Below, piece by piece: positions 50,292 to 58,526 of a stretch of 64,000 nucleotides of DNA; the stretch's first letter is position 1; each line of letters opens with the position of its first letter. Source of the stretch: UBA8958 sp964571695 (lineage in GTDB: Bacteria > Desulfobacterota > Syntrophia > Syntrophales > UBA8958); assembly GCA_964571695.1 (NCBI GenBank), contig CAZNDG010000001.1, positions 1 through 64,000 of the forward strand. The letters run 5' to 3'. A model generated the notes under the pieces. It saw nothing but the letters and a program-made list of their open reading frames with translations, was not told the DNA's origin and did no database searches. A program made the position numbers and the translations under genes.

Positions 50292-51653
50292 ATGAATGCA
50301 GAGGTATTTCGGGAATACGATGTCCGCGGCCTAGTGGGCCGGGATCTCAGCGAGGATTTCGTCTATCGCCTTGGACTCGCCATCGGCGCTTACGGCCGGC
50401 GGTATAACGTCGGCATTATGACCCTGGGTCGGGACTGCCGTCTCAGTTCGGAAGGTTTTTCTAAAACCATCGCCCGGGGGCTTTCCGACACCGGGATATC
50501 GGTGATCGATCTCGGAATGTGCGCCACCCCCATGCTCTACTATTCCATCCGGCGTTATGAGGCTCAGGGGGGCGTCATGGTAACGGGCAGCCATAACCCG
50601 CCTGACTTCAACGGCTTCAAGATATGTATCGGTCCGGATACCATCTACGGCGACGAAATCCAGGAACTGCGCCGGATTATGGAAGCGGAAAACTACGACC
50701 GCCGCGGCGGCGGCGCCGTCACGACCAGGGACATCACTTCGGACTACCAGGATTATCTCGTCGGCAATGTCAAAATCCAACCCGGCCTGAAGATCGTCGT
50801 CGATGCCGGCAACGGCACGGGCGGTTTCTTTTCCCTGCCCATTTTCCGCCGCCTGGGCTGTATCGTCACGGAGCTCTATTGCGAACCCGACGGGCGCTTT
50901 CCCAATCACCATCCCGATCCCACCGTTCCGGAAAACCTACGGGAGCTTATCGTCACGGTGAAGGAAAAAAGGGCCGATGTTGGGATAGCCTTCGACGGCG
51001 ACGCCGATCGCATCGGGGTGATCACCGACCGTGGGGATGTCCTCTGGGGAGATGAGCTGCTCCTCCTCTTTTCCCGGTTTCTCCTCCGGGAAAACCCCGG
51101 CGCCGCCATTATCGGGGAGGTCAAATGCTCACAGAAACTATACGACGATATCGCCGCCCACGGCGGGCGGCCCATCATGTGGAAGGCCGGTCATTCCCTC
51201 ATCAAAGGTAAAATGAAAACGGAGCATGCCCTGCTTGCCGGGGAAATGAGCGGACATATCTTCTTCGCGGATCGTTATTTCGGATATGACGACGCCATCT
51301 ACGCCGCCATTCGCCTCTTGGAGATCCTCTCGCAATCCCCGGGAAAAAAGATCGGCGACCTCATCGCCGATGTCCCCAAAACCTTTACCACCCCGGAGAT
51401 CCGCATCGATTGCCCGGACGAAGTAAAATTCAAGGCGGTGGAAGCGGTCAAGGAACATTTCCGGAAGGATTACGAGATCATAGATATCGACGGGGTGAGG
51501 ATACCCTTTGCCGACGGCTGGGGGCTGTTGCGGCCCTCCAATACTCAGCCCGTGCTGGTGCTGCGTTTCGAAGCTGATTCAACCGCGCGCCTCGCGGAAA
51601 TTCGCGCCCTGGTGGAGGGGGTTTTGAACCAGACGTTGGCGACGATGATCTAA
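50292..51653 (+). CDS. Phosphoglucomutase/phosphomannomutase (AlgC-like)
   Basis: The enzyme interconverts hexose-1-P and hexose-6-P for polysaccharide and nucleotide-sugar synthesis. It has the catalytic Ser loop VTGSHNPPDFNGFKI, the Mg loop AFDGDADRIGV, the sugar loop GEMSGHIFF and the phosphate loop RPSNTQPVLVLRFE. At 453 residues it fits the bifunctional PMM/PGM class. The start is ATG 50292, 6 bases after GGGAGG; a TTG at 50286 is possible but poorly spaced. Its leader contains the 166-bp repeat element. Confidence 0.93.
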   Translation: MNAEVFREYDVRGLVGRDLSEDFVYRLGLAIGAYGRRYNVGIMTLGRDCRLSSEGFSKTIARGLSDTGISVIDLGMCATPMLYYSIRRYEAQGGVMVTGSHNPPDFNGFKICIGPDTIYGDEIQELRRIMEAENYDRRGGGAVTTRDITSDYQDYLVGNVKIQPGLKIVVDAGNGTGGFFSLPIFRRLGCIVTELYCEPDGRFPNHHPDPTVPENLRELIVTVKEKRADVGIAFDGDADRIGVITDRGDVLWGDELLLLFSRFLLRENPGAAIIGEVKCSQKLYDDIAAHGGRPIMWKAGHSLIKGKMKTEHALLAGEMSGHIFFADRYFGYDDAIYAAIRLLEILSQSPGKKIGDLIADVPKTFTTPEIRIDCPDEVKFKAVEAVKEHFRKDYEIIDIDGVRIPFADGWGLLRPSNTQPVLVLRFEADSTARLAEIRALVEGVLNQTLATMI

Positions 51654-51698
51654 GCGTCCCCGATGACGCTACCGTCTCCACCGCCCGGCGGGACCCAT

Positions 51699-53642
51699 TC
51701 ATTCGACGACCAATACTTGACCCGCCCGCAACTGAGCCCCTTTTAAGCTCATATTGTTCAGTTCGCAAAGACGATCGATTTCGATGTCATGACTCCTGGC
51801 GATCCGGAAGAGACTGTCCCCTTTCCGGACGGTGTATATTTTCTCCTTGGGCTGGGCCGCGGAATGTTGTTTTCCCGCCTTGGTCCCTCCGGCGCCCCGT
51901 TTGCCCTTCTTCCGCACGCTTACATCCCTCTCCCCGGCAGGTCCGCCGGCCACACCGGCCTTGACGATCCTGATCACCTGCCCTGTTTTGAGGATATCGC
52001 TTTTCAATCCGTTGGCCTTCTTGATGGAACCGATGGTGGTATTATTCCTGGCCGCCACCGAGGACAGGGTGTCGCCTTTCTTTACCTGGTAACGGATGAC
52101 CTTTTCTCCGCCGCCCGTTCTCTTTCCCCTTCCCGCCGCAACATGATAAGCAGATTTTTTCGTGGCTTTAACCTCCCGAATGGGGATGGAGAGATGCTGC
52201 CCCACGGTTATCCCCCGCTTTGCCCGGAGGTTGTTGCAACTTCTGATCGCCTTGGTCGTGGTCCGGTACCTTTTGGCGATCGAAGCCAGGGTTTCTCCCC
52301 TTTTCACCCGATGAACAATCACCACCGGTCGCGTCCTGGGGGTCGGCGGCGGCTGTTCCCAATGGGGGATGACGTCGGCGATACCGGCAAATTTTTCCGC
52401 CGCTTCGGGTGGAACCTTGAGTAGGTACTCCTTCTCCGGAGTGATCATATGGCGCAATTCCGGATTGAGTTGGCACAATGTCTCTTCCGGCACATTGAGA
52501 TGCTGGGCAATATCCTTCAGGCGCATCGACTTGTTCGTCTTCACCGTGTCATACCCCCGGCCCTTGCCCTGATCCTCCATTGGCACGCCTAAATCCATGC
52601 CGTATTTTGCGGGATTGCGGACTATGTGGATGGTCGCCAGAAAACGGGGGACATAGCGGGCCGTTTCATAAGGCAACTGATGATAAAGATCCCAGAACCG
52701 ATCGAGATAATTGATGTGTTGCCGGGAGATAACCCTCATTACCCGGCCTTCGCCGCAGTTATAGGCCGCAAGGACGGTAAGCCAGTCTCCGAACATCCCA
52801 TGTAGATCGCTCAGGTAGGAGATGGCCGCCCGGGTGGATTTTTCCGGATCCATTCGTTCATCCACCCACTGATCTCTTTCCAATCCGTATTTATATCCCG
52901 TGGAGGGAATGAACTGCCACAGCCCCAGCGCCCTTGCCGTTGATAATGCCTTGATTTTATAGCCACTTTCTACGAGAGGCAACCAGGAGAGCTCTTCGGG
53001 AAGCCCCAACCTTTTCAGTTCCTTCACCATGTAGAGTCGGTAGAGTCCGGAACGTTGATAGGAGGAAATGAAGAAATCCCGCTCCACGGTCTGAAATGAG
53101 CGGATCTCCTTTTCCACATCGGCATTCATGATGAGGGGGATCTCCCCGCGCTTTCCCTTGGCGGTGGACTGCATGGCGGAGTAGATCGCCAGGATTCTTT
53201 TGGAAATGAGCAACCGGAGATCGTCTTTCTGCCGGCCGATTTCGGGGTCGCCATTTGTTTCCAGGATCAGTGCATACGCCTGATCGAGCATTTCAATGGC
53301 GTTTTCCACGTCTCCCTTTACCCAATAGGACTGGGATTCGGAAAGGAGTCGGAGGGCGGCCTCCATGATATCCTGTTCCTGTTGGTCATCCTTGCCTTTG
53401 GAGCTGATTTCCGTACTTTTTGACGCCGGCGCTACATTCCCTTCCTCTCCCGCCGGCGGCAGGACGGATTTCGTTGCCACCGGCGCAGGCTCGTTGCCCC
53501 CCTTCGCCCCCGTCTGGGCCGGTGGCGACGAGATAGCCGTTCTCATCTCCCCTCCCCAGAGAGCCGGGGCAGAATAAACGGTAAGGATCATCAAGAAAGC
53601 CAATATAGTTAACGGCAGTTTCAGTTTCCTATGTCCGCACAT
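51699..53642 (-). CDS. mltD: Membrane-bound lytic murein transglycosylase D-like, with LysM repeats
   Basis: The protein cleaves peptidoglycan glycan strands and binds peptidoglycan through LysM. After a signal peptide (LPLTILAFLMILTVYSAPALWG), a Ser/Lys/Glu-rich linker leads to the SLT domain, with catalytic Glu in SWLPLVESGYK and later QFIPSTGYKYGL and AYNCGEGRV. The C-terminal part has one degenerate and three clear LysM repeats (VKRGETLASIAKRY, VKKGDTLSSVAARN, VRKGDSLFRIARSH). The 647-residue length is longer than E. coli MltD (452) because of the linker and extra repeats. The signal peptide lacks a Cys lipobox, so it may not be a lipoprotein. Confidence 0.9.
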   Translation of the reverse strand: MCGHRKLKLPLTILAFLMILTVYSAPALWGGEMRTAISSPPAQTGAKGGNEPAPVATKSVLPPAGEEGNVAPASKSTEISSKGKDDQQEQDIMEAALRLLSESQSYWVKGDVENAIEMLDQAYALILETNGDPEIGRQKDDLRLLISKRILAIYSAMQSTAKGKRGEIPLIMNADVEKEIRSFQTVERDFFISSYQRSGLYRLYMVKELKRLGLPEELSWLPLVESGYKIKALSTARALGLWQFIPSTGYKYGLERDQWVDERMDPEKSTRAAISYLSDLHGMFGDWLTVLAAYNCGEGRVMRVISRQHINYLDRFWDLYHQLPYETARYVPRFLATIHIVRNPAKYGMDLGVPMEDQGKGRGYDTVKTNKSMRLKDIAQHLNVPEETLCQLNPELRHMITPEKEYLLKVPPEAAEKFAGIADVIPHWEQPPPTPRTRPVVIVHRVKRGETLASIAKRYRTTTKAIRSCNNLRAKRGITVGQHLSIPIREVKATKKSAYHVAAGRGKRTGGGEKVIRYQVKKGDTLSSVAARNNTTIGSIKKANGLKSDILKTGQVIRIVKAGVAGGPAGERDVSVRKKGKRGAGGTKAGKQHSAAQPKEKIYTVRKGDSLFRIARSHDIEIDRLCELNNMSLKGAQLRAGQVLVVE

Positions 53643-53780
53643 GGTTTTATCCGACTCCTTTCGTTTCCTGGCGGGCGCCGTCGTTCCCTATATCACAAAT
53701 AACCGGCGGCACGAAAATTTATTTGCCCGCTGTCATGACGGCATCTTCATCGGCAGGGCCGGTCATTGCCCTTGAACAGG

Positions 53781-54873
53781 CTAATTTGCCAGCAGATAGG
53801 CCTCGATAAAATCGTCGATATCCCCGTCCAGGACCCGGGTCACGTTGCCCACCTCCAGGTTCGTCCGGTGGTCCTTGATCATCTTGTAAGGATGGAGGAC
53901 ATAGGAACGAATCTGGCTTCCCCAGGCGATGCCTTTTTTGGTTTTCTCCACCTCGTCAAGCTTCTCGTTCTGTTCCTGGAGCCTGATTTCATAAAGCCTC
54001 GATTTCAGGTATTTCATGGCCATCGCCTTGTTTTTGTGCTGGGACCTTTCATTCTGACACTGGACGACGATTCCGGTCGGCAGGTGGGTGATCCGCACGG
54101 CGGAATCAGTCTTGTTGACATGCTGCCCCCCGGCCCCGGAGGAACGGTAGGTGTCGATCCGAAGATCCTTCTCGTCGATCTCGATGACAATGTCATCGTC
54201 CACTTCGGGATAAACGAAGACGGAGACGAAGGAGGTGTGACGCCTGGCCCCGGCATCGAAGGGGGAAATGCGCACCAGCCGATGAATGCCCACCTCGGCC
54301 TTGGCGTATCCGTAGGCGCATTCTCCCTCAATAGCCAGGGAGACACTTTTGACGCCCGCCTCGTCACCGGGCAGATAATCGATAATGGTGGACTTGTAAC
54401 CCTTTCTCTCCGCCCAGCGCAGATACATCCTCAGGAGCATTTCCGCCCAGTCCTGGGCCTCCGTGCCACCAGCGCCGGCATGGATGGACATGATGGCATG
54501 GAGACGGTCCTCCGGGGCCCCGAGCATAAGGCGCAGTTCATCCTGCCGGACGGACTTTTCCAGGGCCAAGATATCCCGGCCCACGTCCGTTAGGGCCGCT
54601 TCGTCGTTCTCCTCCTCCGCCATGTCGTAAAGCATGGCCAGATCTTCATATTGTCGCTGCTGGTTCCGCCAGTGGGTTACCGCATCCTTCAATTTTGTCT
54701 GCTGCCGCAAGACCGCGGATGCCTTTTCCTGGTCATTCCAGAAATCCTCCCGGGCGGCGGTTTTTTCCAGTTCCCGAATTTCGCTTTCCTTGGCGGCGAC
54801 GTCAAAGACACTCTCCGAGGTGGGAGATTCTTCTTTTCAAATCCGCGATCTTTTCATTTATCCCTTCCAACAT
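53781..54873 (-). CDS. prfB: Peptide chain release factor 2, with programmed +1 frameshift
   Basis: RF2 recognises UGA and UAA stop codons. The GGQ motif is in SGAGGQHVNKTDS and the SPF tripeptide in ISPFDAGARR. The N-terminal codons are in a different frame: ATG 54873 (after AAGGAGG) reads MLEGINEKIADLKRRI and meets TGA at codon 24 (54804-54802). Shifting +1 at CTT-TGA-C gives DVAAKESEIRELEK, which continues without break into the main frame to 53781. This is the known RF2 autoregulatory frameshift. The start overlaps the lnt 3' end by 20 bases. Confidence 0.96.
54802..54807 (-). promoter_or_regulatory. prfB +1 programmed frameshift site
   Basis: On the minus strand the slippery codon CTT (54807-54805) precedes the in-frame stop TGA (54804-54802), followed by C. 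A GGAG lies a few bases upstream, in the position of the stimulatory Shine-Dalgarno-like element. Low RF2 slows termination and favours the shift, closing a feedback loop. Confidence 0.92.
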
Positions 54874-56443
54874 CTCTCTTCCTCCTTATGGGTATGATGA
54901 TAAAAAACAAAACCGCGGCGGTGATGCACAGATAGACGAATACATCGCCCCAGGCGGCATAAAAGGTCCCTTTGTCGTAGAACCTAACCTTGACGTCTTG
55001 AAAGGCGGTCCGGAACAGTTCCGACCGCCCGTCTATCCTGCCGGCGGCGTCGATCCGGGCGCTGATGCCGGTGTTGGCGGCCCGCACCACATCGAGGCGA
55101 TTTTCCACGGCCCTGAACACCGTCATGGACAAATGCTGATAAGGGGCGGAGGTACGGCCGAACCAGGCATCATTGGTAATATTGACCAGGAAATCCGCTC
55201 CCCGGCGCTTGTAATCCCGGGCCGCCGCCGGGAAAATGCCCTCGTAACAGATAAGTACGCCCAGGCGCCGGGAATTCATCGTCAAGGGGTAATAACCGGG
55301 GCCGACGCCGAAATCGCCGATACCCGCCACGAGTTTATTGACGAAGGGAAAGAACTTCCGCAACGGAACATATTCACCGTAGGGCACCAGATGCACCTTG
55401 TCGTAACGCCCGGCGATCGCCCCCTCCGGCGTCAGCAGGAAGGCGCTGTTGAACAGCACCGTTTCCCCTCTCTTTGTCGTGTAGGCGGGACTGCCGATGA
55501 GAAACCAGGCCGCCTTGCTTTTCACCAGTCCCACAACCTCACGGTGGAGGTCGTTGACATCCTGAAAAAAGGCCGGATAGGCGGTTTCCGGCCAGACGAT
55601 CAACGCCGGTTCGGTCACGGATTCGGATCGGGAAAGGGCCGCATAGGCCGCAATGGTTTCCAATTGATAGGCCGGATTCCACTTGACGCTCTGGTCCACG
55701 TTGCCCTGGGTGATCCTGACCGTCATCGACGGCGGCGATGCCGCCATATCGATATCTTTAAGGCGCATCATGCCGTAACCGAACAGGAGGGCCATAATCC
55801 CCAGGACGGCGACGATTTTTACCGTCCTTTCTTTCCTTTCCCCTTTCCCGCGGTGAATAAAAACCGCCTCGAATATCAAGGCATTGACGAAAACGATCAG
55901 AAAGGATACCCCATAGACGCCGGCAACATCGGCGATCTGTATAATCGGTAAATTCAGATACTGCGAATAGCCGAGATTCTCCCAGGGAAAGCCCGTAAGC
56001 AGATGTGATTTCCCGAACTCCAGCGCCGTCCAGAGGACCGGAGCGGTTAGCAAGAAAGGCAATCGGCAGACCCCCCGCAGGTGCGCCGCCGCGGCCGCGA
56101 ACATCCCCGTAAAGAGCCCTAAATAGCCGGACAAAAGGAGCATGGCGGCGATGCCCACCGGGTAAGGTAGGTAACCGTAATTAACGACTACGTAGGCTAT
56201 CCAGTACATGACGCCGATCTGGGAGGTGAAACCGGTCGCCAGTCCCAACAGGAAACCCTGAGAGGCGTTCTTTCCCCGCAAGGCATAAAGAAGCGGCAGG
56301 AGGCTGATCCAGGCCACAAGACCCGTGCCGAATTTTGGAAAGGAGAAGATCAGCAGCACCCCCGATCCCAAAGCGAGCAGGAGGTCAAAAGAGTCGATAG
56401 GACCCAACCTGCCGCCTTCAGGCTTCCGGATGATTCTGTTCAT
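54854..56443 (-). CDS. lnt: Apolipoprotein N-acyltransferase
   Basis: Lnt adds the third acyl chain to bacterial lipoproteins in the inner membrane. An eight-helix N-terminal membrane region (residues about 15-230) is followed by a nitrilase-like periplasmic domain. The catalytic triad is visible: Glu in VWPETAYPAF, Lys in DKVHLVPYGEYVP and Cys in GVLICYEGIFP. At 529 residues the length is typical. The start overlaps the CBS gene end by 26 bases and the end overlaps the prfB start, consistent with one operon. Confidence 0.95.
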   Translation of the reverse strand: MNRIIRKPEGGRLGPIDSFDLLLALGSGVLLIFSFPKFGTGLVAWISLLPLLYALRGKNASQGFLLGLATGFTSQIGVMYWIAYVVVNYGYLPYPVGIAAMLLLSGYLGLFTGMFAAAAAHLRGVCRLPFLLTAPVLWTALEFGKSHLLTGFPWENLGYSQYLNLPIIQIADVAGVYGVSFLIVFVNALIFEAVFIHRGKGERKERTVKIVAVLGIMALLFGYGMMRLKDIDMAASPPSMTVRITQGNVDQSVKWNPAYQLETIAAYAALSRSESVTEPALIVWPETAYPAFFQDVNDLHREVVGLVKSKAAWFLIGSPAYTTKRGETVLFNSAFLLTPEGAIAGRYDKVHLVPYGEYVPLRKFFPFVNKLVAGIGDFGVGPGYYPLTMNSRRLGVLICYEGIFPAAARDYKRRGADFLVNITNDAWFGRTSAPYQHLSMTVFRAVENRLDVVRAANTGISARIDAAGRIDGRSELFRTAFQDVKVRFYDKGTFYAAWGDVFVYLCITAAVLFFIIIPIRRKRDVGRDK

Positions 56444-57254
56444 CTTCCTCCCTGATTTTACGAATCCGTACCTTTTTTATCCGGCGCTCATCGGCGGCGA
56501 CAATCGTCATTTCGAAATTATCGACGATTATCGTCTCTCCCGTGGCGGGGATGCGTTTGACGGTGTTGAGGATCAATCCGCCCAGGGTTTCATATTTGCC
56601 TTCATCGAAGGTGACGCCGAAATGTTCCTCCAGTTCCTCGATTTCCACCCGGCCGTCCACCAAGGTATAACCGTCCGGTTCCTCCACAATGCCGGCTTCC
56701 TGGGTATCATGCTCGTCATGAATCTCCCCGATGATTTCCTCCATCAGGTCCTCCAGTGTCACCAGTCCGGCCGTTCCCCCATATTCGTCGATGACGACGG
56801 CCAGATGATACTTTTTCTGCTTCAGTTCATGGAGGAGTTGGCTGATGTTTTTGGTCTCCGGGATGTAGTAAGGTTTTCGCAAGATGGAGAGGAAATCCTT
56901 TTCCGTGACCTCCCGGGACCAGAACTTCAGGAGATCCTTTACATTGACCACCCCGATGATGTGGTCGATATCGCCCCGATAGACCGGCATGCGGGTGTGG
57001 CCATAAATGGAAATGATCCGTGCGATTTCCTCGATCGTGGCTCCGGCGCTTACCGCGACAATCTCCGTCCGGGGGATCATCACCTCCCGGACCACCGTAT
57101 CCTTGAATTCCAGGATGCTTTGGATCATCTCTCCGGATTGGGGATCGATCAGCCCGTCTTCCTCACCGGCATCGATGATGGCCTGGATTTCCTCCTCCAG
57201 CCGTGAGGCGTCGCGCTCCTGGAAGATCTTCTTTATCAATGAAATGAGTTTCAT
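56418..57254 (-). CDS. CBS domain protein, CorC/HlyC family
   Basis: The 278-residue cytoplasmic protein has two CBS motifs (MIPRTEIVAVSAGATIEEIARI and KNISQLLHELKQKKYHLAVVIDEYGGTAGLVTLEDL). A C-terminal transporter-associated CorC_HlyC domain follows (DGRVEIEELEEHFGVTF...GGLILNTVKRIPATGE). Unlike the larger hemolysin C family members it lacks the DUF21 membrane domain, matching the CorC form. E. coli CorC affects magnesium and cobalt efflux. The corC-lnt order is conserved widely, and in some species CorC relatives may bind lipid or nucleotide. Confidence 0.9.
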   Translation of the reverse strand: MKLISLIKKIFQERDASRLEEEIQAIIDAGEEDGLIDPQSGEMIQSILEFKDTVVREVMIPRTEIVAVSAGATIEEIARIISIYGHTRMPVYRGDIDHIIGVVNVKDLLKFWSREVTEKDFLSILRKPYYIPETKNISQLLHELKQKKYHLAVVIDEYGGTAGLVTLEDLMEEIIGEIHDEHDTQEAGIVEEPDGYTLVDGRVEIEELEEHFGVTFDEGKYETLGGLILNTVKRIPATGETIIVDNFEMTIVAADERRIKKVRIRKIREEDEQNHPEA

Positions 57255-57275
57255 CGGCGCTACCAGTTTTGGAAC

Positions 57276-58148
57276 TTACAGTGCCCGGGCGTATTCGGGG
57301 CGCAGGAGTCGGGGATTCGCTGCACCGATAACCTTTTGGATGAGGGCGACGGTCTTTTCCTTCTCTTGGGGAAGACGGGCGCGAATGGGCAGATAATTGG
57401 AGGCGTGGTTGGAGGTGAAAAAGCAGTTCGTGAACGTGGAATTGGCGAACATGATGCCCAATTCATTCAAAAAACCGAACGTGTCGGGGAGGATGAAGTT
57501 CCCGGCTTCATATTCGTCATGGAGGGGGGTGCCGGGAACGAGCATCAGGGTCAGTGCCCCAACGTAATTCGGATCGATATCCGTTAGGATCCGGGCCGTT
57601 TCCCGGGCATGATCGACGCTCCGATCTCTCCCCCCCAATCCGAGGATGACGGTCACGGACAGGGTAATCCCCGCATCCTTGACGCGGCGTCCGGCCTCCA
57701 CCAACTGATCAGGGGAAACCCCCTTCCTGATGTACCGGAGAACATCCTCATGACCGCTTTCCACTCCGAGGTAAACGATCCCCAATCCCAATTCCCGCAG
57801 TTCCCCAAGTTCCTCCCTGGATTTGCGAAGGATGCTCTTGGCGTTTCCGTAGAGTCCCACCCTCTTGAGGTCCGGCAGGCTTTCTTTCAGTTGGCGGAGG
57901 ATATCCAACAACCGTGCCTGGGGAATGATGAGGGCATCTCCGTCACATAGAAAGACCTTTTCCACCTGACGATAACGCCGCGCCGCCTGGATATCCTCAC
58001 TGATTTCCTCGGGAGATTTGATCCGGAACTTTACGCCCTTGTAGGTGGGACAAAAGGTGCAGCGGTTGTGAGAACAACCTACGGTGACCTGCAACAGGAG
58101 GCTGTAAGCCTCGCTGGGAGGTCTGATGATTATCCCTTCGTACTTCAT
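57276..58148 (-). CDS. Radical SAM protein
   Basis: The 290-residue protein has a cluster motif CSHNRCTFC (Cys25-x4-Cys30-x2-Cys33), the CX4CX2C variant seen in a group of radical SAM proteins of unknown reaction. KVFLCDGDALI and GVESGHEDVLRYIRKG are Elp3/HemN-like SAM-binding strands. No HemN_C domain is present. It is 21 bases upstream of the CBS gene, probably in the same transcript. Substrate unknown. Confidence 0.82.
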   Translation of the reverse strand: MKYEGIIIRPPSEAYSLLLQVTVGCSHNRCTFCPTYKGVKFRIKSPEEISEDIQAARRYRQVEKVFLCDGDALIIPQARLLDILRQLKESLPDLKRVGLYGNAKSILRKSREELGELRELGLGIVYLGVESGHEDVLRYIRKGVSPDQLVEAGRRVKDAGITLSVTVILGLGGRDRSVDHARETARILTDIDPNYVGALTLMLVPGTPLHDEYEAGNFILPDTFGFLNELGIMFANSTFTNCFFTSNHASNYLPIRARLPQEKEKTVALIQKVIGAANPRLLRPEYARAL

Positions 58149-58163
58149 CTTTCTTTTGATATG

Positions 58164-58194
58164 AAAAAGGGGTCAACCACATAGGCCAACCCCT
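58164..58194 (-). terminator. Probable terminator downstream of tRNA-Asp
   Basis: On the minus strand AGGGGT pairs with ACCCCT around a 15-base loop that has partial inner pairing, followed by TTTTT. It begins 9 bases after the tRNA-Asp 3' end. Confidence 0.65.
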
Positions 58195-58202
58195 GACATA
58201 TT

Positions 58203-58279
58203 TGGCGGGGCCGAAGGGACTCGAACCCTCGCCCTCCGGCGTGACAGGCCGGCGTTATAACCAACTTAACTACGACCCC
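58203..58279 (-). tRNA. tRNA-Asp (GUC)
   Basis: A 77-base cloverleaf with encoded CCA. The acceptor stem GGGGTCG pairs with CGGCCCC and the anticodon loop CTGTCAC gives GUC. The discriminator G fits tRNA-Asp. Confidence 0.95.
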
Positions 58280-58380
58280 GTTTTTTACCTTCAATGCTAA
58301 CTACTGCTTCGCAATCCGCTCCCGATTCGCCGATGAATTTCTCCGGCCGTCGCCGCCCGCGGCTTCCGTTATTTTCAATA

Positions 58381-58456
58381 TGGTAGGCGGAACAGGACTC
58401 GAACCTGTGACATCCACGGTGTAAGCGTGGCGCTCTCCCATCTGAGCTACCCGCCC
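58381..58456 (-). tRNA. tRNA-Val (UAC)
   Basis: A 76-base cloverleaf with encoded CCA. The anticodon stem CCACG/CGTGG surrounds CTTACAC, giving UAC. It lies about 100 bases upstream of tRNA-Asp on the same strand, so the two may be co-transcribed. Confidence 0.95.
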
Positions 58457-58526
58457 CTTGCTGTCGCCTCAAGTAAGATGGGCACGCTATCAACATTGGC
58501 TGTGCTTGTCAAGGAAAAAGAGTTCA

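Noticed and set aside
58381..58456. Integration site at the tRNA genes
   Set aside because: No integrase, no repeat of the tRNA 3' end and no foreign DNA were seen next to either tRNA.
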